Notes: generated from the letters alone by a model not told the origin. Shown: positions 16,368-25,044, numbered from the stretch's first letter. The stretch: 64,000 nucleotides of DNA from JAXMCI01 sp046349435 (GCA_046349435.1 JAXMCI010000010.1:62001-126000); one strand, 5' to 3'. A program made the numbers and translations.

Positions 16368-19073
16368 CTAGGCCTCGAGTGCGGCTCGCGGCGGTTGCGG
16401 CTCGACCGGCAGCCGCACCACGAAGCGGCTGCCGCCCGCATCGTCCGCCGGGCTCTGCGCTACCACCGTGCCGCCATGCGCCTCGACGATGCCGCGGCAG
16501 ATCGACAGGCCGAGGCCGGTACCGGCGGCTTGGCGATCGCCGCCGCGCACGCGGTAGAATTTGTCGAAGATGCGCTCCAGGTCGTCGGTCGGGATCCCCG
16601 GCCCCTGGTCGGCAATCAGGATCACCACCTGGTCGCCCTCCTGCCGTGCCTTCACCTTGATGGCGCCGCCGGCCGGCGAGAACTTGGCGGCATTGTCGAG
16701 CAGGTTGAACAGCGCCTGCTCGATCAGCGCGGCATCGACCCGCAGCAGCGGCAGGCCGCTCTGTACCTGGAGCCGGACGCGCAGGTCGCGCATCTGCCGC
16801 TCCACCCGCCGGAGCGCCATGCCGATGATCTCGCCGACGCCGATCCAGTCGCGGTTGAGCGGCAGGGCGCCGGACTCCAACCGGGTCATGTCGAGCAGGT
16901 TGCCGACGAATCGGTTGAGCCGCTCCGCCTCCTCCTGGATGGTGAGCAAAAGCTCCCGCCGCCCCGTCTCGTCGAAGCTGGTGCCGCTCTCGGCCAGGCT
17001 GCTGGCCGAGCCCAGGATCGAGGCCAGCGGCGTGCGCAGGTCGTGCGAGATCGAGGAGAGCAGGGCAGTACGCAGCTTCTCGGTTTCGGCCAGCAGGCGC
17101 GCCTCGCCGATCTTGCGGTCGAGCTCGGCGCGCTCGATGGCGACCGCGGCCTGGTCGAGAATGGCCTCCAGCAGCCGGCGCTCCTCGGGTTCGAGCTGCT
17201 GCGCCTCGGCGGCGCGCTGCAGGCCGACCACGCCGACCGTGCCTCTACCCGCCTTGAGCGGCAGGAAGTACCAGCCGGAGGTCGGCAGCGTGCCCGAGCC
17301 GCGGCCGGCGGGCTCGCCATGCGTCCACGACCAGCGGGCCGCCGCCCAGGCCGCGGCGTCGAGCGTGTCCTCGGGCGGGTAGCTCGCCTTCAGCGCCAGC
17401 GCCTCGCCCTCCGGCAGCAGGATGACGGCGTTGCCGCGCAGCGCCGTGACGACCTGGTGGGCGATCGCCCAGAGCAGGTCGTCGAGCTTGAAGGTGCCGG
17501 CCAGCTTGCGGCTGAACTCGTAAAGCGCCAGCGTCGTGCGCATCCGCCGCCGCGCCGTGTCGGCCTGGTCGCGCACCCGGCCCGCCAGGTTGCTGGTGAG
17601 GATCGCCACCACCAGGAACACGAGGAAGGAGAGGATCTCGTAGCCAGTGGCGATGCTGAAGGTGTAGAGCGGCGGGATGAAGAAGAAGTTGTAGACCGCG
17701 GCCGAGAACAGCGAGGCGAAGATCGACGGCGCGAGCCCCCAGCTGACCGCGCTGAACAGCACGGCCATCAGGAAGATCAGCGACAGGTTCGGCAGCGCGA
17801 AGAAGTGGGTTGCCGCCTTGGCGATCAGCGCGGCCGCGACGACCGCGCCGGCGCTCGCCGCATAGGGGCCGAGCGGCGGCAGCCTGAGCTGTTGCCGCCC
17901 GGCCGGCTCGGCCTTCGGCCGCGGCGTCTCCCGCCCGGTGATGATGTGGACGGCGATGTCCTCGCTGCGCCGCGTCACCTCGGCGACCAGTGAGCGGCCG
18001 AGCATCTGCCTCAACCGGCCGCCGCGCGACTTGCCGAGGATGATCTGGGTGATGTTCTGCCGCTTTGCGAAGACCAGCAGCTCGCCCGGCAGGTCGCGGC
18101 CCGGCAGCACCACCGTCTCGCCGCCGAGATGCTCGGCCAGCCGCAGCGCCGCGGCGATGCGCTCGCGCGCCGCCTCGGACAGGCGGTGGTGCTTCGGCAT
18201 CTCGACATAGACCGCATACCAGCGCGCGCCCATGATGTCGGCCATGCGGCGGCCGGCCCGCACCAGCTGCTGCGCCTCCGGCGCGGCGCTGACGCAGACC
18301 ATGATGCGCTCGCCCGCCGGCCAGGGACCGGCGATGGCGTGCTGGCGCATGTAGTCGACCATCTGGTCGTCGACGCGCTCGGCGGTGCGTCGCAGCGCCA
18401 GCTCGCGTAGCGCCGTCAGGTTGCCTGCCTGGAAGTAGTGGCGCGCCGCGCGGGTCGCCTGGTCGGGGACGTAGACCTTGCCCTCGCGCAGCCGCTCCAG
18501 CAGCTCCTCGGGGGTCAGATCGACCAGCTCGATCTCGTCGGCGCGCTCCAGCACGCTGTCGGGCAGCGTCTCGCGCACCCGGATGCGGGTGATGCGCGCG
18601 ACGATGTCGTTGAGGCTCTCGAGATGCTGGATGTTGAGCGTGGTGTAGACGTCGATGCCGGCCTGCAGCAGCTCCTCGACATCGCGATAGCGCTTGGCAT
18701 GCCGGCTGCCGGGCGCGTTCGAGTGGGCGAGCTCGTCGACCACCAGCAGCTGCGGCTTGCGCTCCAGCGCCGCGTCGAGGTCGAACTCCTGCAGCGTGTG
18801 GCCGCGATACTCGAGCGCCTTGCGCGGCAGGACCTCGAAGCCCTCGAGCAGCTCCTCGGTGTCCCGCCTGCCATGGGTCTCGACCAGCCCGATCACCACG
18901 TCGACACCGTCCTCGCGCCGGCGTTGCGCCGACTCCAGCATCGCGTAGGTCTTGCCGACCCCTGGCGCAAAGCCGAGGAACACCTTCAGCCGGCCGCGCT
19001 GCTGCCGGGCGATGGCGGCGAGCAGCGCGTCAGGTGAGGGGCGATCGACCTCGGCGTCGCCGGCATCGGCCAT
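16368..19073 (-). CDS. kdpD: Osmosensitive potassium sensor kinase KdpD
   Basis: A 901-residue inner-membrane histidine kinase. The N-terminal KdpD domain carries Walker A GFAPGVGKT (about residues 34-42) and Walker B-like LLVVDELAHSN; a USP-like domain follows (about 255-385), then four transmembrane helices (about 405-500), a GAF domain, and the transmitter with the phospho-accepting histidine near residue 677 (SISHDLRTPLAS) and the NLLDNAAKFSP and GTGLGLSI ATPase motifs. It senses low potassium or ionic stress and controls KdpE. The full-length architecture matches E. coli KdpD. It starts 10 bases after the unknown 117-residue gene. Confidence 0.96.
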   Translation of the reverse strand: MADAGDAEVDRPSPDALLAAIARQQRGRLKVFLGFAPGVGKTYAMLESAQRRREDGVDVVIGLVETHGRRDTEELLEGFEVLPRKALEYRGHTLQEFDLDAALERKPQLLVVDELAHSNAPGSRHAKRYRDVEELLQAGIDVYTTLNIQHLESLNDIVARITRIRVRETLPDSVLERADEIELVDLTPEELLERLREGKVYVPDQATRAARHYFQAGNLTALRELALRRTAERVDDQMVDYMRQHAIAGPWPAGERIMVCVSAAPEAQQLVRAGRRMADIMGARWYAVYVEMPKHHRLSEAARERIAAALRLAEHLGGETVVLPGRDLPGELLVFAKRQNITQIILGKSRGGRLRQMLGRSLVAEVTRRSEDIAVHIITGRETPRPKAEPAGRQQLRLPPLGPYAASAGAVVAAALIAKAATHFFALPNLSLIFLMAVLFSAVSWGLAPSIFASLFSAAVYNFFFIPPLYTFSIATGYEILSFLVFLVVAILTSNLAGRVRDQADTARRRMRTTLALYEFSRKLAGTFKLDDLLWAIAHQVVTALRGNAVILLPEGEALALKASYPPEDTLDAAAWAAARWSWTHGEPAGRGSGTLPTSGWYFLPLKAGRGTVGVVGLQRAAEAQQLEPEERRLLEAILDQAAVAIERAELDRKIGEARLLAETEKLRTALLSSISHDLRTPLASILGSASSLAESGTSFDETGRRELLLTIQEEAERLNRFVGNLLDMTRLESGALPLNRDWIGVGEIIGMALRRVERQMRDLRVRLQVQSGLPLLRVDAALIEQALFNLLDNAAKFSPAGGAIKVKARQEGDQVVILIADQGPGIPTDDLERIFDKFYRVRGGDRQAAGTGLGLSICRGIVEAHGGTVVAQSPADDAGGSRFVVRLPVEPQPPRAALEA

Positions 19074-19082
19074 GGCGAGAAC

Positions 19083-19436
19083 CTATCGCGGAGCGGTGGG
19101 CTTAGCCAGAGCCGTGGGGGGCCAGGCCTGCACCAGCCACCCGAGGCCGATGTGTGCCAGCGAGCCGAGCAGCCCGAAGGCCGCCGCCTCGTTGCACAGG
19201 CCCAGGCTGCCGTTCATGGGGCGGCGTCCGATCAGGGCGAGGCACAGCGCGATCAGCGACCCGAGCCCGCAGAGCCGGGCGAACAGCGCCAGGAACGCCG
19301 CAGGCAGGGCGGCGCCGACCGAGACCGGCAGTGCGGCGCCCGCGGCGCGGACCGTCAGCTTGAGGGCAATCCGGCCGAGCCGGCGCCGCGAGGCCGGGTC
19401 CAGCGCCCACGGAGCGTCCACCCAGGTCTCGCGCAC
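19083..19436 (-). CDS. Small hypothetical membrane protein between kdpC and kdpD
   Basis: An unrecognised 117-residue reading frame in the 405-base gap between kdpC and kdpD, where most kdp operons have no gene. The predicted protein begins with a GTG, has an Arg-rich N-terminus, two or three hydrophobic segments (about residues 30-68 and 83-105), and the sequence SLIALCLALIGRRPMNG between them. Its position, orientation and ten-base spacing to kdpD fit an operon member. No conserved motif is visible and no clear ribosome site precedes the GTG, so both the start and the existence of the protein are uncertain. An accessory to the Kdp pump or its sensor is a guess from position only. Confidence 0.45.
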   Translation of the reverse strand: MRETWVDAPWALDPASRRRLGRIALKLTVRAAGAALPVSVGAALPAAFLALFARLCGLGSLIALCLALIGRRPMNGSLGLCNEAAAFGLLGSLAHIGLGWLVQAWPPTALAKPTAPR

Positions 19437-19478
19437 CGAGGCGCGACCGCCGGAGCCGGCGACTCGTGCCGCCCGGCC

Positions 19479-20042
19479 TCAATGGCCCAGCGCGTCCAGG
19501 GCGAGGTTGAGCGACAGCACGTTTACGCGCGGCTCGCCGAGAAAGCCGAGATCGCGGCCGTTGACCTGCTGATCGACCAGGGCCCGCACCGCTGCCTCGT
19601 CGAGCTGGCGGGCCTTGGCGACCCGCCTCACCTGGTAGTAGGCCGCAGCGGGCGTGATGTCGGGGTCGAGGCCGCTCCCCGAGGCCGTAGCCAAGTCGAC
19701 CGGGACCGGAGCGCTGCTGCCGGCCTGCAGTCTCTTCACGTCCCCGGCGATGCGGTCCATCAGTTTCTTCGAGGTCGGGCCGAGATTGCTGCCGCCCGAG
19801 GCGCTCGCGTCATAGCCGGCACCGGCCGCCGAGGGGCGGCCCCAGAAGTGCGCGTCGCTGGTGAAAGCCTGGCCGATCAGCGGCGAGCCGATGACCTTGC
19901 CGTCACGCTCGATCAGGCTGCCGCTGGCCTGTCGCGGGAAGATCGCCTCGGCGACGGCGGTAATCGCCAGCGGATAGGCGAGGCCGGTGATGATCGTCAG
20001 CAGGACGGCCATCGCTATGGCCGGGCGAAGCTGTGCAAGCAT
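19479..20042 (-). CDS. kdpC: Potassium-transporting ATPase subunit KdpC
   Basis: A 187-residue subunit with a single N-terminal membrane helix (about residues 7-30) and a periplasmic domain. Family features include the FPRQASGSLIERDG, SPLIGQAF and FWGRPSAAG blocks and SNLGPTSKKL. KdpC stabilises the KdpFABC complex and contacts the KdpA channel-like subunit. It starts ten bases after kdpB ends. Length matches the E. coli protein (190 residues). Confidence 0.96.
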   Translation of the reverse strand: MLAQLRPAIAMAVLLTIITGLAYPLAITAVAEAIFPRQASGSLIERDGKVIGSPLIGQAFTSDAHFWGRPSAAGAGYDASASGGSNLGPTSKKLMDRIAGDVKRLQAGSSAPVPVDLATASGSGLDPDITPAAAYYQVRRVAKARQLDEAAVRALVDQQVNGRDLGFLGEPRVNVLSLNLALDALGH

Positions 20043-20052
20043 GGTTTTCTCC

Positions 20053-22101
20053 TCAGGCGAGGTGCAGGGCGGCGATCAGCAGGTCGACCAGCTTGATGCC
20101 GACGAACGGCACGGTGACCCCGCCAAGCCCGTAGATCAGCAGGTTGCGCCGCAGGATCGTCGCGGCGCTGGCGGCACGGAAGCGCACGCCGCGCAGCGCC
20201 AGCGGGATCAGGGCAATGATCACCAGAGCGTTGAAGATCACCGCCGACAGGATAGCGCTCTGCGGCGTCGCCAGGTGCATGACGTTGAGCGCCTGCAACT
20301 CGGGGTAGGTGACGACGAACATCGCCGGGATGATGGCGAAGTACTTCGCCACGTCGTTGGCGATCGAGAAGGTGGTGAGCGCTCCGCGGGTGATCAGCAG
20401 CTGCTTGCCGATCTCGACGATCTCGATGAGCTTGGTCGGATCCGAATCGAGGTCGACCATGTTGCCGGCCTCGCGAGCCGCCTGCGTGCCGGTGTTCATC
20501 GCGACACCGACATCCGACTGCGCCAGTGCCGGGGCGTCGTTGGTCCCGTCGCCGCACATCGCCACCAGCTTGCCCTTGGCCTGCTCGTCGCGGATCAGCT
20601 GCAGCTTTGCCTCCGGCGTCGCCTCCGCCAGGAAATCGTCGACGCCCGACTCAGCGGCGATGGCGGCGGCGGTCAGCTTGTTGTCGCCGGTGATCATGAC
20701 CGTGCGGATTCCCATCCGGCGCAGCTCGGCGAAGCGCTCGCGGATACCGCTCTTGATGATGTCCTTGAGATGGACGATGCCCAGGACCTGCTCGCCCGAG
20801 GCCACGGCGAGCGGCGTGCCGCCCGACCGCGCGATGCGCTCGACGGCGTTGACCAGCTCGCGCGACGGCGGCTGCCGGATGTGGCTCAGCACGGCGTCGA
20901 CCGCACCCTTGCGGATCGCGGTGCCGTCCAGGTCCAGCCCGCTCATCCGCGTCTGGGCCGAGAAGGCGACGAAGGCGGCGGAGCGTCCCTTGAGGTCGGG
21001 CGCCCGCATCGAGAACCGGTCCGAGATCAGCCGCACGATGGAGCGGCCCTCCGGCGTCTCGTCGGCGAGCGAGGCGAGCATCGCCGCGTCCGCCAGCGTG
21101 CGCTCCGGGACTCCCGGCAGCGCGATCAGCTCGGCGGCCTCGCGGTTGCCGATCGTGATCGTGCCGGTCTTGTCGAGCAGCAGCGTGTCGACGTCGCCCG
21201 CCGCCTCGACGGCGCGGCCGGACTTCGCGAGCACGTTGAACTTGACCAGCCGGTCCATGCCGGCGATGCCGATCGCCGAGAGCAGCCCGCCGATGGTGGT
21301 GGGGATCAGGCAGACCAGCAAGGCCAGCAGGATGGTCACGGGGACCGCCCCGCCGGCATAGATCGCGAAGCTCTCGATTGTCGCGGTGGCGATCAGGAAG
21401 ATGATCGTCATCCCGGCCAGGAGGATGTTGAGGGCGATCTCGTTCGGCGTCTTCTGGCGCTGCGCGCCCTCGACCAGGGCGATCATACGGTCGAGGAAGG
21501 TGCTGCCCGCCTCGCTGGTGATCCGCACCTTGATCCAGTCGGAGATCACCCGCGTGCCGCCGGTCACCGCGCAGCGGTCGCCACCGCTCTCGCGGATTAC
21601 CGGCGCCGATTCGCCGGTGATCGCCGATTCGTCGACCGAGGCGATCCCCTCGACGACGTCGCCGTCGCCCGGGATCACGTCGCCCGCCTCGACCAGCACC
21701 AGGTCGCCGCGCCTGAGGTCGAGCGCCGATACCGAGGTGAAGGCGGTCCCCGCGCCGTCGCGCAGCCGCTTGGCCATGGTGTCGGTGCGGGTACGGCGCA
21801 GCGCGTCGGCCTGGGCCTTGCCGCGGCCCTCTGCCACTGCCTCGGCATAGTTGGCGAACAGCACGGTGAACCACAGCCAGGCAGCGATCTGGCCGGTGAA
21901 CCCGGCTTCGCCGCCGCCGGCGAGATCGCGGAAGAAGAACAGCGTGCAAAGCGCCGCGACGATCTCGGTGACGAAGATCACCGGATTGCGCCACAGCGTG
22001 CGCGGGTCGAGCTTGCGCAGCGCGTCGCCGACGGCGCGGCCGAGAATGCCGGCGTCGAACATCGAGGTCGGTGCCCGCAGGTGGGTGGGTGCGACGGTCA
22101 T
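20053..22101 (-). CDS. kdpB: Potassium-transporting P-type ATPase catalytic subunit KdpB
   Basis: A 682-residue type IA P-type ATPase that powers high-affinity potassium uptake. The phosphorylated aspartate is Asp310 in LLLDKTGTIT; other hallmarks are TGESAPV in the actuator loop, MITGDNKLTAAA, and MCGDGTNDAPALAQSDVGVAM in the hinge. Seven membrane helices are arranged as in the E. coli subunit, which is the same length. It lies 13 bases downstream of kdpA and is followed by kdpC. Confidence 0.97.
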   Translation of the reverse strand: MTVAPTHLRAPTSMFDAGILGRAVGDALRKLDPRTLWRNPVIFVTEIVAALCTLFFFRDLAGGGEAGFTGQIAAWLWFTVLFANYAEAVAEGRGKAQADALRRTRTDTMAKRLRDGAGTAFTSVSALDLRRGDLVLVEAGDVIPGDGDVVEGIASVDESAITGESAPVIRESGGDRCAVTGGTRVISDWIKVRITSEAGSTFLDRMIALVEGAQRQKTPNEIALNILLAGMTIIFLIATATIESFAIYAGGAVPVTILLALLVCLIPTTIGGLLSAIGIAGMDRLVKFNVLAKSGRAVEAAGDVDTLLLDKTGTITIGNREAAELIALPGVPERTLADAAMLASLADETPEGRSIVRLISDRFSMRAPDLKGRSAAFVAFSAQTRMSGLDLDGTAIRKGAVDAVLSHIRQPPSRELVNAVERIARSGGTPLAVASGEQVLGIVHLKDIIKSGIRERFAELRRMGIRTVMITGDNKLTAAAIAAESGVDDFLAEATPEAKLQLIRDEQAKGKLVAMCGDGTNDAPALAQSDVGVAMNTGTQAAREAGNMVDLDSDPTKLIEIVEIGKQLLITRGALTTFSIANDVAKYFAIIPAMFVVTYPELQALNVMHLATPQSAILSAVIFNALVIIALIPLALRGVRFRAASAATILRRNLLIYGLGGVTVPFVGIKLVDLLIAALHLA

Positions 22102-22114
22102 TGGAGAAGGCTCC

Positions 22115-23842
22115 CTAGAACTGCTTGCCGGCCAGCATCTGGATCTGCTCGACCCCGGGTCCCAGCGTCAGCGCCGGGAAGAAGACCAGCCCGCCGACGA
22201 TCAGGATCACGCCGACCAGCAGCCCGACCCAGAGCGGGCCGGTGGTCGGGAAGGTACCCGACGAGGCCGGCACCAGCTTCTTGGCGGCGAGCGACCCGGC
22301 GAGCGCCAGCATCGGCACGATCATCAGGAAGCGGCCGATCAGCATCGCCAGCGCGATCGTCGTATTGTAGAAGTCGGTGTTGGCGTTGAGCCCGGCGAAG
22401 GCGCTGCCATTGTTCCCGGTCCCCGAGGTGAAGGCGTAGAGGACCTCGCTGAAGCCGTGGGCGCCGGCGTTGTTGAGGCTGGCGAGCGCCGACGGATAGA
22501 CGACCGCGAGCGCAGTGAACCCCAGGATGGAGAGCGCCAGGACGAGGATGGCGAGCATCGTCATCTTGACGTCCTTGGCCTCGATCTTCTTGCCGACATA
22601 TTCCGGTGTGCGCCCGACCATCAGGCCGGCGATGAACACGGCCAGCACGGCGAACAGCAGGAAGCCGTAAAGGCCGGCTCCGACGCCGCCGAAGATGACC
22701 TCGCCGAGCTGGATGTTCAGCAACGGCACCAGGCCGCCGATCGGGGTGAAGCTGTCATGCATCCCGTTGACCGCGCCGCAGGAAGCGTCAGTGGTGACGA
22801 CCGCGAAGAGGGCCGAGTTGGCGATCCCGAAGCGGGTCTCCTTGCCCTCCATGTTGCCGCCGGCCTGCAGCGTGCTCGGGGCCTGGTCGACACCGAGGCT
22901 CGCGATCTGCGGATTGCCTGCGCTCTCCGCCCAATAGACGGTGACCACGCCGGCGAGCCAGAGAGCAGCCATCGCGGCCAGGATGGCCCAGCCCTGGCGC
23001 TGGCTGCGGACCATCCGGCCGAACGTGTAGGTCAGGCCGGCCCCGAGCGCGAAGATCGACCACATGTGGATCAGGTTGGTGATGCTGCTCGGATTCTCGA
23101 AGGGGTGCGCGGCGTTGGCATTGAAGAAGCCGCCGCCATTGGTGCCGAGATGCTTGATCGCCATCTGCGAGGCGACCGGGCCCTGGGCGATCACCTGCTT
23201 GGCGCCCTCGAGGGTCGTGACCTCGGTGTAGGCATGCAGGTTTTGCGGCACGCCGAGCGCCACCAGTACCAGCGCGATTACCACGCACATCGGCAGCAGG
23301 ACGTAGAGCGTGCAGCGGACGAGGTCCGCCCAGAAGTTGCCGATGCCGTTGGCCGAGGCGCGGGCGAAGCCGCGCACCAGGGCGATGGCGAGCGCGATGC
23401 CAGTGGCCGCCGAGACGAAGTTGTGCATGGTGAGCCCGGTCATCTGGACCAGGTAGCTCATCGTGCTCTCGCCGGCATAAGCCTGCCAGTTCGTGTTGGT
23501 GGTGAAGCTGACCGCGGTGTTGAACGCCAGCGCCGGGGGCACCGCCGCCATGCCCTGCGGGTTGAACGGCAGCACGCCCTGCAGCCGCTCCAGCGCATAG
23601 AGTATGAACAGCCCGGCGGCGTTGAACAGCAGCATGGCAAAGGCGTAGGTCGTCCAGTGCTGGTCCCGCTCCGGATCGATGCCGCACAGCGCATAGAGTC
23701 CGCGCTCGATCGGCCGCAGCACCGGCGAGAGGAAGGTCCGCTCGCCGGCGAAGACCCGCGCCATGTAGATGCCGAGCGGCTTGGTGGTCGCCAGCACGAG
23801 CGCGGCGAAGACCGCGATCTGCAGCCATCCGTTCAATGTCAT
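22115..23842 (-). CDS. kdpA: Potassium-transporting ATPase subunit KdpA
   Basis: The 575-residue potassium-selective subunit, related to KtrB/TrkH channels, with ten membrane helices and four pore loops. The filter-bearing segments TNWQAYAGEST, LGTNGGGFFNANAAHP, SCGAVNGMHDSF and GTGNNGSAFAGL are all intact. Together with KdpB it forms the translocation path for potassium into the cytoplasm. It begins 16 bases after kdpF. No truncation or frameshift is seen. Confidence 0.97.
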   Translation of the reverse strand: MTLNGWLQIAVFAALVLATTKPLGIYMARVFAGERTFLSPVLRPIERGLYALCGIDPERDQHWTTYAFAMLLFNAAGLFILYALERLQGVLPFNPQGMAAVPPALAFNTAVSFTTNTNWQAYAGESTMSYLVQMTGLTMHNFVSAATGIALAIALVRGFARASANGIGNFWADLVRCTLYVLLPMCVVIALVLVALGVPQNLHAYTEVTTLEGAKQVIAQGPVASQMAIKHLGTNGGGFFNANAAHPFENPSSITNLIHMWSIFALGAGLTYTFGRMVRSQRQGWAILAAMAALWLAGVVTVYWAESAGNPQIASLGVDQAPSTLQAGGNMEGKETRFGIANSALFAVVTTDASCGAVNGMHDSFTPIGGLVPLLNIQLGEVIFGGVGAGLYGFLLFAVLAVFIAGLMVGRTPEYVGKKIEAKDVKMTMLAILVLALSILGFTALAVVYPSALASLNNAGAHGFSEVLYAFTSGTGNNGSAFAGLNANTDFYNTTIALAMLIGRFLMIVPMLALAGSLAAKKLVPASSGTFPTTGPLWVGLLVGVILIVGGLVFFPALTLGPGVEQIQMLAGKQF

Positions 23843-23858
23843 GATCTTGCTCCGGGCC

Positions 23859-23948
23859 CTAGAACTGCTCGGGTTTCAGCAGGGCGAAGACGAGGTAGGC
23901 GAGCAGGCTGGCCGAGACCAGGCCGCCGAGGATCCATTCGAGCAGCAT
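23859..23948 (-). CDS. kdpF: Potassium-transporting ATPase small subunit KdpF
   Basis: A 29-residue single-helix membrane peptide starting with ATG 23948 and ending with KPEQF. The hydrophobic core flanked by an acidic N-terminus and a short charged tail is exactly that of KdpF, which stabilises the KdpABC complex in the lipid bilayer. It is directly upstream of kdpA in the same orientation, as in E. coli. The reading frame is too short for ordinary gene callers. Confidence 0.92.
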   Translation of the reverse strand: MLLEWILGGLVSASLLAYLVFALLKPEQF

Positions 23949-23951
23949 CGT

Positions 23952-24035
23952 CTAGAGCCTTTCGCACGCTATTGTGTAGGCGAGCGCCAGGGCGAAGAAG
24001 CCCACGGTGATCGCGATGAAGAGAAGATCGAGCAT
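23952..24035 (-). CDS. 27-residue single-helix peptide upstream of kdpF
   Basis: A short frame with ATG 24035, preceded by an AGAGGAG ribosome site nine bases away, and ending only three bases before the kdpF start. It encodes one hydrophobic helix followed by a short tail, CERL. It is the first frame of the kdp transcript. Comparable tiny frames ahead of kdpF occur in other alphaproteobacteria, as far as I recall, usually annotated as hypothetical. It may be a further small subunit of the pump or a leader that tunes kdpF translation; the strong ribosome site supports actual translation. Confidence 0.7.
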   Translation of the reverse strand: MLDLLFIAITVGFFALALAYTIACERL

Positions 24036-24095
24036 GGGCGGATACTCCTCTGGGACGCTAAGGAGCTAGCGCAGGCCAGTGTTTATTGGTTTGAT

Positions 24096-24290
24096 CTACG
24101 TCAAGTGTCCATATCGAAGGCGCAGCGCCGGCATAAGCAGCGCGTAAGCGAGGGCAGTCAGATCGTCTCCGACCAGCATCGAGAATGCAGGCGCCGCCGC
24201 CCGCTCCGGCGGGCCGTCGGTCCGGTGATGGATCAGGCCGGGCTCCACGATCCATTCGTCCCTGCCGGAGCACCGTCAGGTCGTACGTCG
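24096..24290 (-). pseudogene. Decayed copy of the 101-residue gene at 24593-24898
   Basis: The stretch 24221-24290 matches 24659-24725 closely at the DNA level (shared blocks include gatcaggccgggctc and caggtcgta). On the minus strand, YDL is followed by a frame break and then EWIVEPGLI, the same peptide order as YDLGALAEGEWIVEPGLIY in the intact protein. After the match the frame runs unrelated to a TAG at 24096-24098, through the kdp promoter box. No start or N-terminal half is recognisable. This looks like a frameshifted, truncated paralogue left by a local duplication. Confidence 0.6.
24109..24149 (-). promoter_or_regulatory. kdp promoter with KdpE-type direct repeat
   Basis: Reading the minus strand, a direct repeat GCTTACG-CGCT-GCTTATG (24149-24132) is followed after exactly 16 bases by GATATGG (24115-24109), a plausible -10 region. 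The downstream half-site occupies the -35 position, the usual place for an OmpR-family activator. The transcript would start about 70 bases before the 27-residue peptide and kdpF. The same arrangement recurs upstream of the 101-residue gene and of the first kup gene. Confidence 0.65.
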
Positions 24291-24592
24291 GGGCGGGAGA
24301 TCCTGCCGTGTCCTGAGTGTGCCAGGATGCCCGGGGATCTGGTGCGCCCGTCGGGAAGGTGCAGTGAGAGAGGATCATGGTCCTAGTCGTGACGAGGCCC
24401 GGGGATTCGTCGCGGTCGAGGCAGCACGCTGCAGCTCCGACCAGCTCTTCACGGAGCGCACCGACGGGCACTTCGTCGTGGAGGTCTTCAACTGGCCGCC
24501 GGCGCGGCAGCGCGACGAGGCGGGTTGAAGTCCGCGGGACGCTGCCCGGCGCGCCGTTGCGACCCCTGCCCGGGTCGGAACACCTTGGCTGG
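24291..24592. other. Intergenic stretch without a convincing gene
   Basis: Between the decayed paralogue and the 101-residue gene. A plus-strand frame (24319-24528) ends in a protein-like segment with TERTDGHFVVEVFNWPPA, but it has no ribosome site, overlaps nothing conserved that I know, and could be a remnant. No promoter, repeat or RNA structure could be supported here. Confidence 0.4.
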
Positions 24593-24898
24593 CTAGATGA
24601 GCTGCGACCAGGGCTGCTCGAGGGCCGGCGCCGCCTTCGACTCTTCGGTGCCGTCCCAGCGGTAGATCAGGCCGGGCTCGACGATCCACTCACCCTCGGC
24701 CAGGGCCCCCAGGTCGTAGCAACCCTCCGCCCGGCGCGGCATCACCCCGGCGAAGCGGTAGCGGCGGCCCTTGAGGTCGACGACGGTCGCCGCGATCGCG
24801 GCCCCGGCGTAGCTGCCGATGACGGGCCCTTCGGGCTGAGGCTCGTCGAGATGATGCAGAGTGGCGTCGCCGCTTGGCCGGCAGTTCTTCGCAGACAT
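24593..24898 (-). CDS. Uncharacterised 101-residue protein in the potassium island
   Basis: A small, probably cytoplasmic protein of unknown family: a polar N-terminus, a Gly/Ala-rich strand-like segment (about residues 27-42), a KGRRYRFAGVMPRRAEG block and a C-terminal half with YDLGALAEGEWIVEPGLIYRWDG. There is no signal peptide or membrane helix. ATG 24898 has only a weak ribosome site. A KdpE-type repeat lies about 100 bases upstream, and a decayed second copy lies near the kdp promoter, which together argue that the gene is real and belongs to the potassium response. It sits between kup and kdp in the same orientation. Its biochemical role is unknown. Confidence 0.65.
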   Translation of the reverse strand: MSAKNCRPSGDATLHHLDEPQPEGPVIGSYAGAAIAATVVDLKGRRYRFAGVMPRRAEGCYDLGALAEGEWIVEPGLIYRWDGTEESKAAPALEQPWSQLI

Positions 24899-24975
24899 GA
24901 TCTTGACTTTGCAGCGCGCCGGGAAATCGACATTCCGGCGTCGCGACTAGAAGATGCACATCCGCGAATAAGGGG

Positions 24976-25017
24976 TCGATCCGGATCGTTTGCCCAGCCC
25001 GTAAGCCGGGCATAAAG
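24976..25017 (-). promoter_or_regulatory. KdpE-type direct repeat upstream of the 101-residue gene
   Basis: On the minus strand, CTTTATG-CCCG-GCTTACG spans 25017-25000, with the same four-base gap as at the kdp and kup promoters. Sixteen bases further on the sequence is CGGATCG, a weaker -10 than at the other two sites. It lies between the end of the first kup gene and the 101-residue gene. Confidence 0.55.
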
Positions 25018-25044
25018 GCCGCGCGGGTGTGGCTGCGCCCGGCC

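Noticed and set aside
24319..24528. Plus-strand 69-codon frame with a protein-like C-terminal half
   Set aside because: No ribosome site or known family, and its start is in non-conserved sequence. It was left as intergenic.
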